Positions 33,561 through 41,250 of a DNA stretch of 64,000 bases are shown piece after piece (the stretch's first letter is position 1; every line of letters begins with the position of its first letter). The translations under genes were made by a program, and so were the position numbers. Where the stretch lies: assembly GCF_900091585.1 (NCBI RefSeq), contig NZ_FMHT01000003.1:6040001-6104000 (forward strand), read 5' to 3'. Under the pieces are notes generated by a model. The model ran no database searches. It was not told the origin of the DNA and saw nothing but the letters and a program-made list of their open reading frames with translations. Source of the stretch: Micromonospora nigra (lineage in GTDB: Bacteria; Actinomycetota; Actinomycetes; Mycobacteriales; Micromonosporaceae).

Positions 33561-34606
33561 GGGTGGGCCCCGACCGGCGCGGCGGTGCTGTCCCGCACGG
33601 TCAGCCGGGGTGGCAGCAGGGTGGTCCGCGGGACCGGCTCGTCGGCGAGCTTACGCATCAGCAGCGACACCGACTGCTGGCCGATCTCCTCGGCGGGCAC
33701 CGGCACCGAGGTCAGCATCGGGCTGGTCTGGGCGGCGAACAGGTCGGGGCAGATCGCGACGACGGACACGTCGTGCGGCACCCGCCGGCCGAGACCGGCC
33801 AGGGCGGCCAGCACCGGAGCGACAGCCGCCTCGTTCTGCACCATCAGGCCCGTCGTGTCGGGGTGACGTTCCAGCAGGTCCGCCACGGTGCGGTGGATGT
33901 CGGCGGCGCCCTCCTCGCAGGGCAGCACCACCGCGTCGACACCGTGGCGGGCGGCGGCAGCCGTCACGCCGGCGACGGTGCGGTGGGCGAAGCCGGTGCC
34001 ACGCTCGTAGACGGCGGCCGGTGCGCCGAGCAGGGCGATCCGCCGGTGCCCCAACCCGGCCAGGTGGTCGACGCACACCTGACCGGCCCGTTCGAAGTCC
34101 AGGTCGACGCAGGTCAGGCCGGTGGTGTCGGCGGGCAGGCCGATCAGCACGCTGGGTCGCCCCAGCTCGGCTAGCAGCGGCACCCGCGGATCGTCGAGTT
34201 CCACGTCCATCAGCACGATGCCGTCGACGAGGGCACCGGCGGCGATGCGGCGCAGCCCCGCCGGCCCCTCGTCGGAGGTGAGCAGCAGCACGTCGTGGTC
34301 GTGTCGACGGGCGGCGGTGACCACAGCGGTGGCGAACTGCATCACCACGGGCACCTGGATGCCGGAGCGCAGCGGCAGGACCAGGGCGATCACGTTGGAC
34401 CGGCGGCTGGCCAGGGCCCGCGCGCCGGCGTGCGGGTGGTAGCCGAGCAGCCGGATGCTCGCCAGCACCCGGTTGCGGGTCACCTCGGAGATGGCCCGTT
34501 TGCCGCTGAGCACGTACGACACGGTGCTCACGGCGACCCCGGCGTGCCGGGCGACGTCGGTGATGGTGGGCTGGTCGGGCGTGCGTCGCCCGCGGCCGGC
34601 CGTCAC
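33557..34606 (-). CDS. LacI-family repressor of the glycosidase operon
   Basis: 349-residue regulator. LacI HTH TITDVARHAGVAVSTVSYVL at residues 13-32 and the hinge RALASRRSNVIALVLP, then a periplasmic-binding-protein-like effector domain. It starts with GTG overlapping the GH3 stop and its stop overlaps the GH95 start, so it is made together with the enzymes it should control. Two CGAAGC-type palindromes with the central CG dinucleotide of LacI operators lie upstream of the GH3 start. Effector probably a sugar released by the enzymes. Confidence 0.92.
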   Translation of the reverse strand: MTAGRGRRTPDQPTITDVARHAGVAVSTVSYVLSGKRAISEVTRNRVLASIRLLGYHPHAGARALASRRSNVIALVLPLRSGIQVPVVMQFATAVVTAARRHDHDVLLLTSDEGPAGLRRIAAGALVDGIVLMDVELDDPRVPLLAELGRPSVLIGLPADTTGLTCVDLDFERAGQVCVDHLAGLGHRRIALLGAPAAVYERGTGFAHRTVAGVTAAAARHGVDAVVLPCEEGAADIHRTVADLLERHPDTTGLMVQNEAAVAPVLAALAGLGRRVPHDVSVVAICPDLFAAQTSPMLTSVPVPAEEIGQQSVSLLMRKLADEPVPRTTLLPPRLTVRDSTAAPVGAHP

Positions 34607-37062
34607 CGCCGCCCGCCCGCCGCCGGGCGGTCCGCGACCGGGTCGCCCTGCCGCCGGTCCGCGACCGGCCCGCCGTGCACCCGCAGGGCACCGAGCAGGC
34701 GCACGTCGCGGGCGGAGCGGCCCACCATGAGGGTGTGCGTGGCGTCCTCGACGACGAGGCCGTCCCGCTCGGCGTCCCACCAGGACAACTCGTCGGTACG
34801 CAGGCGCAGCGTCACCGTGCGTCGCTGGCCCGGGTCGAGGGTGATCCTGGCGAAGTCCCGCAGCTGGCGCAGCGGCTGCTTGGCGCGGGAGCGTCGTTGC
34901 CGGGTGTAGAGCTGCACCACCTCCACGCCCGGGCGGGCACCGGTGTTGGTGACCTCGACACTCACCTCGACCTCCTCGCCGACCGACGCCGTCCCCGCGC
35001 TCACCCGCAGGTCAGCGTAGTCGAACCGGGTGTAGCTGAGACCGTGGCCGAACGGGTACAGCGGGTCACCCCGGTGGTACAGGTAGGTGGCGTCGACGTC
35101 GACGATGTCGTAGTCGAGCAGGTCCGGCAGGTCGGCCGCGTCGGCGTACCAGGTCTGGGTGAGCCGGCCGGCGGGGTCGGCGTCGCCCAGCAGCACGTCG
35201 GCCAGCGCCGCGCCGTGTTCCTGGCCGCCGTGCGCCGACCACAGCACCGCCGGCACGTGCGCGTCGGCCCATCCGAGCGCGTACGGGTAGCTGCTGGTCA
35301 CCACGAGGGCGGTGCGCGGGTTCGCGGCCCGGACCGCCCGCAGCAGTTCCTCCTGCCCGCGTGGCAGGGCCAGGTCGAGGCGGTCCTCGGTCTCCCGGCC
35401 GTTGACCATCGGGTGGTTGCCCAGCGCCACCACGGCCACGTCCGCGTCGGCGGCCAGCGCGGCGGCCTCGGCCGCACCGTCGACCACCAGGTCGACCGTG
35501 AACACGGTCGCGGTGTCCGCGGTGGCGGCGCAGGCGCGCAACCGGCCGCCGTCGTCCACGGTGACGTACCGGTCGGTGGCGAGGTGGTGCAGCAACAGGG
35601 TGCCGTCTGGGCGGTGGTGGAAGCGGAACGTCTCCCGCACCACCCAGCCGCCCGGTCCGGGACGGTCGTTGACGAGCGCCCCGTCGTCGTCGGCGCCGAC
35701 GTGCCGTCCGTTGCCGACGGCCCGCAGCGCCACCGTGTCGCGACCCCAGTCGTACACGTCGAACCAGGCGGCGTCGTCGTCGAGGGTCAGTGGGCCGCCG
35801 TCGGCGGTGGCGGGGCAGCCCACGGCGCGTCCGTCGACACGCAGGGCGATCCGGTCGACTCCCGGGTGGGTGGTGACGACGGGCAGCCGCCCGGCGAGGG
35901 CTTCGCCCAGGGTCGTCGCGTACGGCAGGGTGCCGCTGTACCAGTCGGTGTGGACCAGGTCGGCGAGGGGACCGAGCACGGCCACCCGCGTCTGCGGGGC
36001 GAGGGGCAGCAGCGCCTCGTTGCGCAGCAGCACCACCGACTGCCGGGCGGCCTCACGGGCCAGTTCCCGGTGGGCGGGAGCGTTCACCACCTCGGGCGTC
36101 ACCCCGGCGAACGGGTCGTCGCCGGGCGGGTCCAGGTCGCCGAGGCGTTCCCGGACGGTGAGGATCCGCCGTACCGCGGCGTCGACGTCGGAGATGTCGA
36201 GCAGGCCACGGTCGAGGGCCTCGGTGAGCCGGGTGACGGTGGGTGCGCTGTCGGCGTCGTCCTCGGTGAAGCTGTCGATGCCGGCGCGCAGGGCGGCGGC
36301 GAAACCGGTGACGTGGTCGGGCAGGTGGGCCTGCACTCCGGCGATGTTGGTGACGGCCCCGGCGTCGCCGACGACGAGCACGTCGGGCGCGAAGCGGCGC
36401 AGTTCGTCGGCGATCAGCGGGCTCAGGTGCGCCGGCACCCCGTTGACCAGGTTGTATGAGGCCATCACGGCCACGGCGGCACCGGCGGCGAGCGGGGCGC
36501 GGAAGGCGGGCAGTTCGTATTCGTGCAACACCCGCGGGGGCAGGTCGCTGGAGGTGGTGGCCCGGTCGGTCTCGTTGTTGTAGCCGAGGAAGTGCTTGAG
36601 CGTCGGGGCGGTCCGCAGCCGCCGCGGGTGGTCGCCGCGCAGCCCCTGGGCGTACGCGGTGGCGAGTCGCCCGGTCAGCCACGGGTCCTCGGACCAGCCT
36701 TCCTCGTTGCGGCCCCAGCGCGGGTCGCGCAGCGGGTTGACCACCGGCGCCCACACGTTCAGGCCGACCTGCTCGGGGTCGGCGTGGTGCTTGGCGCGCA
36801 CCTCCTTGCCGGCGGCGTCGCCCACGGCCCGCACCAGGTCGGCGTTCCAGCTTGCGGCGAGGCCGACGACCTGGGGGAACACGGTGGCCGGTCCGAGCCA
36901 GGCGACGCCGTGCAGGGCTTCGGTGCCGGTGCGGAACGGGCGCAGGCCGAGCCGGGGGACGGGGGCCTGCCACTGGTGCAGCAGGCCGATCTTCTCGGCG
37001 GTGGTGAGCCGGCGCAGCAGGTCGTCGACGCGGGCCCGGGACGGGGTGGTGCTGTCGGTCAT
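34603..37062 (-). CDS. GH3 beta-glycosidase with inserted fascin-like domain
   Basis: 819-residue glycosidase, probable beta-glucosidase or beta-xylosidase. N-terminal TIM-barrel domain (1-310) with nucleophile Asp233 in LVVGDAGAV, where most relatives read SDW. The second domain begins near 335 (REAARQSVVLLRNEALLPL) and is interrupted by residues about 403-526, which look like a fascin-like beta-trefoil (ALRAVGNGRHVGADDDG, ETFRFHHRPDGTLLLHH); PA14 is the more usual insert here. The acid/base region GNHPMVNGRETED follows. A C-terminal fibronectin-III-like domain (EVEVSVEVTNTGARPG) ends it. ATG 37062 is the start. First gene of the operon. Confidence 0.9.
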   Translation of the reverse strand: MTDSTTPSRARVDDLLRRLTTAEKIGLLHQWQAPVPRLGLRPFRTGTEALHGVAWLGPATVFPQVVGLAASWNADLVRAVGDAAGKEVRAKHHADPEQVGLNVWAPVVNPLRDPRWGRNEEGWSEDPWLTGRLATAYAQGLRGDHPRRLRTAPTLKHFLGYNNETDRATTSSDLPPRVLHEYELPAFRAPLAAGAAVAVMASYNLVNGVPAHLSPLIADELRRFAPDVLVVGDAGAVTNIAGVQAHLPDHVTGFAAALRAGIDSFTEDDADSAPTVTRLTEALDRGLLDISDVDAAVRRILTVRERLGDLDPPGDDPFAGVTPEVVNAPAHRELAREAARQSVVLLRNEALLPLAPQTRVAVLGPLADLVHTDWYSGTLPYATTLGEALAGRLPVVTTHPGVDRIALRVDGRAVGCPATADGGPLTLDDDAAWFDVYDWGRDTVALRAVGNGRHVGADDDGALVNDRPGPGGWVVRETFRFHHRPDGTLLLHHLATDRYVTVDDGGRLRACAATADTATVFTVDLVVDGAAEAAALAADADVAVVALGNHPMVNGRETEDRLDLALPRGQEELLRAVRAANPRTALVVTSSYPYALGWADAHVPAVLWSAHGGQEHGAALADVLLGDADPAGRLTQTWYADAADLPDLLDYDIVDVDATYLYHRGDPLYPFGHGLSYTRFDYADLRVSAGTASVGEEVEVSVEVTNTGARPGVEVVQLYTRQRRSRAKQPLRQLRDFARITLDPGQRRTVTLRLRTDELSWWDAERDGLVVEDATHTLMVGRSARDVRLLGALRVHGGPVADRRQGDPVADRPAAGGRR

Positions 37063-37101
37063 GGTGGGGTCGCCTTCCGTGTACTCTCCGACCGCCCGGT
37101 A

Positions 37102-37115
37102 TCGAAGCGTTTCGA
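37102..37115. promoter_or_regulatory. LacI-type operator, proximal
   Basis: TCGAAGCGTTTCGA, a near-perfect palindrome around a central CG, 40 bases before the GH3 ATG. Fits the LacI operator pattern and pairs with the site at 37182. Confidence 0.7.
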
Positions 37116-37181
37116 CTCGGCGGCGGGGCGAGCGGTGTCGCGTGGTGGGGGTGTCGGCACGACGGTCGGCCCGGACGCAGG

Positions 37182-37193
37182 CGAAGCGCTTCG
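37182..37193. promoter_or_regulatory. LacI-type operator, distal
   Basis: CGAAGCGCTTCG, a perfect 12-bp palindrome with central CG. About 79 bases centre-to-centre from the proximal site, allowing looping. The rest of 37063-37297 holds the operon promoter but no certain -35/-10. Confidence 0.75.
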
Positions 37194-37297
37194 ACAACCG
37201 TGCGAGAACAAGCCGCCCCGATTGCCCGGACGGGACGGCTCGTCTGAGGTTGGCACTGCCGGCCGGTCCGGTCAAGGCTTGCGGCGGCCCGCGTCGG

Positions 37298-38578
37298 TCA
37301 GTGGGCCGGCAGCCGACCGGACTCGATGCCGGCGAGCGCGGCGGTGGCCCCGCCGAGCGCCGCCGCGGTGGGCCCGAGAGTGGACGCGTCGAGCCGACAG
37401 CCCCCCGCGCCGGGGGCGTGGGTCCGCGCGGCCAGCTCCGACCTCGCCGCCGGCAGCAGCCAGGGGGACAGCACGGCGAGGTGACCGCCCACCACGACCG
37501 CCTCGGGGTTGAGCAGGTTCGCCAGCACCGCCACCGCGTGGCCGAGGTCGCGGCCGATCTCCGTCAGCGCGGCGTGGACGGCGGGGTCGCCCTGCCGGGC
37601 CAGCGCCTGGATGCGGTCCAGCTCGGGCAGGTAGTCGGTGACCGGCCCGTCGGCGTCGGCGTCGGGCAGCAGCCGCCCGACCACGGCGGGCAGGCCGGCC
37701 AGCGCCGTCAGGCAGCCGCGTCGGCCGCAGCCGCAGGCGGGCCCGGACTCGACGAGACCGACGTGGCCGATCCCGCCGGCGAAACCACGACTGCCGCGCA
37801 GGAGCCGACCACCGGCCACCACACCCGCGCCGACGGACGCCCCGCCGGTCAGGTGCACCAGGTCGGTCGTGCCGGCGTACCCGCCGTGGCGGTGTTCGGC
37901 CAGCACGGCGAGGTTGGCGTCCGTGTCGACGGCCACGGCGAGGTCGGGTTCGCGCAGCGCCGCACGCAGGTCGGCGGCGAGCGTGACGTCGCGCCAGCCC
38001 AGTTCCGTGGCCACCGGCACACTCCCGGTGGCGTCGACCAGGCCGGGCACCGCGACGGTCAGGCCGAGCACGGCCCGCCCCTGTGCGGTCAGTCGCGCGG
38101 TGGCCCGCCGGGTCAGGGCGGCCAGGGCCGCCACGGTGTCGGCGGGGGAACAGGCCGGGGTGGCGAAGGCCCGCCGCCAGGTGAGCAGCCGGTTGCCGCC
38201 CAGGTCGACCGCGGCGAGGACCAGCTCGTCGGCGGCGATCTGGGCACCGAGCGCGGCGTACGGTTCGCCGTCGAGCACCAGCATGGTGGCGGGTCGGCCG
38301 ACGCGGTTCTCGGTGAGCCCGGTCTCGCGCAGCAGCCGCCGGTCGATCAGCTCGGTCACCAGGCTGGACACGGTGGCCTTGTTCAGGCCGGTCCGCGCGG
38401 CGATGTCGGCGCGGGAGCAGGGGGCGTGCAGCCGGACGTGGCGCAGCACCACGGCCCGGTTGGTGACCCGCACGTCGCCGAGGTCGGTCGGCTGGGGTTC
38501 GGTGTGGATGCTGATCACGATCTGTCCGTTTCCTGCGCCGACGGTGCGCGGTCCCGAGGAGGGGTGCGCCACCATCAT
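37298..38578 (-). CDS. ROK-family transcriptional regulator
   Basis: 426-residue XylR/NagC-like repressor. HTH at about residues 45-90 (APCSRADIAARTGLNKATVS), then the sugar-kinase-like ROK fold with VDLGG, LTGGASVGAGVVAGG, GIGHVGLVESG and the zinc motif CGCGRRGCLTA. ATG 38578 is given; GTG 38518 with AGGAAAC upstream is an alternative that drops 20 poorly conserved residues. Sugar ligand unknown; xylose would fit the neighbouring alpha-xylosidase. A candidate operator lies in the GH31/GH42 promoter region. Confidence 0.9.
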   Translation of the reverse strand: MMVAHPSSGPRTVGAGNGQIVISIHTEPQPTDLGDVRVTNRAVVLRHVRLHAPCSRADIAARTGLNKATVSSLVTELIDRRLLRETGLTENRVGRPATMLVLDGEPYAALGAQIAADELVLAAVDLGGNRLLTWRRAFATPACSPADTVAALAALTRRATARLTAQGRAVLGLTVAVPGLVDATGSVPVATELGWRDVTLAADLRAALREPDLAVAVDTDANLAVLAEHRHGGYAGTTDLVHLTGGASVGAGVVAGGRLLRGSRGFAGGIGHVGLVESGPACGCGRRGCLTALAGLPAVVGRLLPDADADGPVTDYLPELDRIQALARQGDPAVHAALTEIGRDLGHAVAVLANLLNPEAVVVGGHLAVLSPWLLPAARSELAARTHAPGAGGCRLDASTLGPTAAALGGATAALAGIESGRLPAH

Positions 38579-38694
38579 CGCCTACCGGAGCGGACCGGCC
38601 CCTCGGCCGGTCCACCCTGTCCTGTGCGACGGATGACCGTCTCCTGAATGTTCGGTGGGATCCCCAACTAACTCTAGCGGGGGTCCGGCCCCAT

Positions 38695-38734
38695 CCGGGC
38701 GGCACCCGTCCCGTCCAGTGCGGGTGCCGCCCGG
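38695..38734 (-). terminator. Terminator after GH31 gene
   Basis: 14-bp perfect stem CCGGGCGGCACCCG / CGGGTGCCGCCCGG with a 12-nt loop, five bases past the GH31 stop (minus strand). Confidence 0.85.
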
Positions 38735-38738
38735 GTGG

Positions 38739-41087
38739 TCAGCCCGCCTCGGAGAACAGACCCTCGACGGACCGAACGGTCACCGCCCCACCATTGAGCA
38801 GCAACCGGGCCGGGAGATCGGCGTCGCCGACCCCGGCGAGCACCAGCTGCCCCACCTGCAGCGGCCCTCGCGTCCACACCCGCAACTCGTCGCCGTCGCG
38901 GACCGCCTCGATCTCGGTGTCACCGTCGACGTCGTGCACCACCGTCCGGCCGTCGACCGCCCCCCAGCAGACCAGGGTGACGTCGCGGAACGGGCCCTCG
39001 GCGACGGTGTCGGCGGTCTCCACCAGCGGCAGCAGCGTGCCGTGGCGCACGTACAGCGGCATCCGCTCCAGCGGAACCCGGACGCGCAGGTGCTGCCCGC
39101 CGCGGTGTCGGTGCCCGGTGGCGGCGTCGACCCAGTCGTCGCCGACGGGCAGATACACGTCGCGTTCCCCGGACGGGTCGACGACGGGGGCGACCAGCAG
39201 GTCCTCCCCGAGGCGGTACTGCAGGTCGGTGGTCCAGGCGGTCGGATCCTGGGGAGTGTCGACCAGCAGGGCACGCATCACCGGGGTGCCGGTGCGGGCG
39301 GCCCGCACCGCCGCCGACCACAGGTACGGCATCAGCCGGTAGCGCAGCCGCAGCGCGGCCACGGCGTGCCGCTCGGCCTCGGCGGGAAACTCCCACGGCA
39401 GGCGACTGGTGGTGCCGTGCAGCCGGACCAGCGGAGACAGCGCGCCGAACTGGGTCCAGCGCACGTACAGGTCCGGTTCCGGGGTGCCGTGGAAGCCGCC
39501 GGTGTCGTGGCTCCAGAACGGCACTCCGGACAGCCCGTGCGACAGGCCGCCGCGCAGGGTGGAGGCCAGGCCCGGCCAGGTGGCGTTGACGTCGCCGCTC
39601 CACTGGACGCTGTGCCGTTGCCCGCCCAGATAGGAGGATCGGGCCCACACCGTACGGTGCCCGGCCACCTCCTCGGTCACGGCGGCGACCACGTCGTTGA
39701 ACAGCAGCGCGTACACGTTGTGCAGTTCGACGCCGGTCATCCCGTTGTGGGCGACCGCGTCGGCGGGCACACCTTCGGCGAAGTCGGTCTTGAACACCGC
39801 GACGCCCTGCTCCAGCAGGGGCCGCAGCAGGCCGGTGAACCACTCGACGGCGGCGGGGTTGGTGAAGTCGACGATGGCGCAGGGCGGGTAGCTGCCGTGC
39901 CACACGTCCGCCACGTACGGGGAGCCGTCGGGTCGGCGCAGGAAGTATCCGGCCTCGGCGGCCTCGGCGTAGCGGGGGCTGTCGGTCATCAGGTACGGAT
40001 TCATCCACAGGCACACCCGGAACCCCTGCTCGCGCAGGGCGGCCAGCATGCCGTCGGGGTCGGGGAACGCCTCGGCGTCCCAGCGCATGTCCGACCAGCG
40101 GCCGTCGACCTGCCAGTAGCAGTCCAGGTGCAGCACGTCGCAGGGGATGCCGCGTTCGCGGACGAGGCGGGCCCGCTCCAGCACCCGCTGCTGGCTGTCG
40201 GGGAAGAAGCCGGAGGAGATCCAGGCCCCGAACGCCCAGCGCGGCGGCAGGTACGGCCGGCCGGTGAGCGTGTCGAAGCGGTCCAGGATCTCGGCGGGGG
40301 TGGGGCCGGCGAGCACGTAGTAGTCGAGCAGGTCGTCGGGGACGAGGATCTGCACGCTGCTGTGGGTGGACTGGCAGACGTCGAACTGCACCGGCAGGCC
40401 GCTGTCGACCAGCACCCCGTAGCCGCGGTTGGACAGGTAGAACGGAACGTTCTTGTGGGACCGGTCCGACTCCCCGCCGAAGGCGTCGAAGTTCCACATC
40501 AGGGCCCGCTGGCCGCGCTTGTCCAGCGGGGTGAACTTCTCGCCGAAGCCGACGAACCGCTCGTCGCCGGGGGCCACGAAGCTCTCGTGCCAGGCGACGG
40601 TCGTCCCGTCGACGGTGGAGCGGCCGAACGGCAGGGTGCGGCGCCGGCCGCTGATGTCGCGGGTGCCCGGGTCCTGGCGCAGCAGCTCCCGGCCGTCGGG
40701 ACGCAGGAACCGCAGGTGCCACGGGTCGAGCCGGATCTCGGCGACCAGCGAGCCGGCGTCGACGCGCACCGTCGCGTCGTCCACGGTGACCGTGGCGGGG
40801 TGGTCACCCGGCCGGACCAGCGGCAGCACGCGGGCCGAGCGGCTGCGGGCCTGCGGGTCCTCGGCGAGACGTACCCGGATCACGCCGTCGCCGGCGGAGT
40901 CGACCCGCACCACGGTGCTCGCCCCGTCGGAGAGGGTGGCCTTGACGGTGACCCCGTGCGGGTCGGTGCCGACGATCTCGGCCCGGCCGACGAGCGCGGA
41001 GCCGTCCTCACCGGGGCCCCGCACCGGCAGGTCGGGCGGATCGGCCACGAAGGTCTCGTACGGCACCAGCGGCGGGCGGTAGGGCAT
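38739..41087 (-). CDS. GH31 alpha-xylosidase/alpha-glucosidase (YicI-like)
   Basis: 782-residue retaining glycosidase. N-terminal beta-sandwich to about 230 (FVGFGEKFTPLDKRG), then the TIM barrel: PPRWAFGAWISSGFF, VLHLDCYWQ, nucleophile Asp near 434 in FKTDFAEGVP and acid/base Asp near 497 in QWSGDVNATW. The KTDF-x-E form is typical of the YicI alpha-xylosidase group, so removal of xylose from xyloglucan fragments is favoured over glucose. No signal peptide. ATG 41087 has GAGGAG upstream. Divergent from GH42. Confidence 0.9.
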   Translation of the reverse strand: MPYRPPLVPYETFVADPPDLPVRGPGEDGSALVGRAEIVGTDPHGVTVKATLSDGASTVVRVDSAGDGVIRVRLAEDPQARSRSARVLPLVRPGDHPATVTVDDATVRVDAGSLVAEIRLDPWHLRFLRPDGRELLRQDPGTRDISGRRRTLPFGRSTVDGTTVAWHESFVAPGDERFVGFGEKFTPLDKRGQRALMWNFDAFGGESDRSHKNVPFYLSNRGYGVLVDSGLPVQFDVCQSTHSSVQILVPDDLLDYYVLAGPTPAEILDRFDTLTGRPYLPPRWAFGAWISSGFFPDSQQRVLERARLVRERGIPCDVLHLDCYWQVDGRWSDMRWDAEAFPDPDGMLAALREQGFRVCLWMNPYLMTDSPRYAEAAEAGYFLRRPDGSPYVADVWHGSYPPCAIVDFTNPAAVEWFTGLLRPLLEQGVAVFKTDFAEGVPADAVAHNGMTGVELHNVYALLFNDVVAAVTEEVAGHRTVWARSSYLGGQRHSVQWSGDVNATWPGLASTLRGGLSHGLSGVPFWSHDTGGFHGTPEPDLYVRWTQFGALSPLVRLHGTTSRLPWEFPAEAERHAVAALRLRYRLMPYLWSAAVRAARTGTPVMRALLVDTPQDPTAWTTDLQYRLGEDLLVAPVVDPSGERDVYLPVGDDWVDAATGHRHRGGQHLRVRVPLERMPLYVRHGTLLPLVETADTVAEGPFRDVTLVCWGAVDGRTVVHDVDGDTEIEAVRDGDELRVWTRGPLQVGQLVLAGVGDADLPARLLLNGGAVTVRSVEGLFSEAG

Positions 41088-41124
41088 CGGCGTCTCCTCG
41101 AACAGCGGTTCCGGCGGCACCGAT

Positions 41125-41137
41125 AGTTTCTTTAACT
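41125..41137 (-). promoter_or_regulatory. Inverted repeat upstream of GH31 gene
   Basis: AGTT-TCTTT-AACT, an AT-rich inverted repeat 38 bases before the GH31 ATG. On the minus strand a TTGACA lies a short distance upstream. It may be a half of a divergent ROK-controlled region with the site at 41214. Confidence 0.45.
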
Positions 41138-41188
41138 TCCCAACGAACTGTCAACGACTCTTACCGTCGCGCTCGCGAACCACCAGCG

Positions 41189-41217
41189 TTGACATGCCCC
41201 GACCGGCTTCCTAGTTT
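41189..41217 (+). promoter_or_regulatory. Promoter of GH42 gene
   Basis: TTGACA (41189-41194), a 17-base spacer, then TAGTTT (41212-41217): a good sigma-70-type promoter, start near 41224, 27 bases before the ATG. Confidence 0.75.
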
Positions 41218-41232
41218 GATCACCTATCAAAC
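41214..41232. promoter_or_regulatory. Operator over the GH42 promoter
   Basis: GTTTGAT-CACCT-ATCAAAC, a perfect 7-bp inverted repeat covering the -10 and start site. The GTTTG...CAAAC form recalls XylR/ROK operators, so the neighbouring ROK protein is the first candidate; the LacI sites at 37.1 kb have a different sequence. Confidence 0.75.
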
Positions 41233-41250
41233 AAACCTGGATGGTGGATC

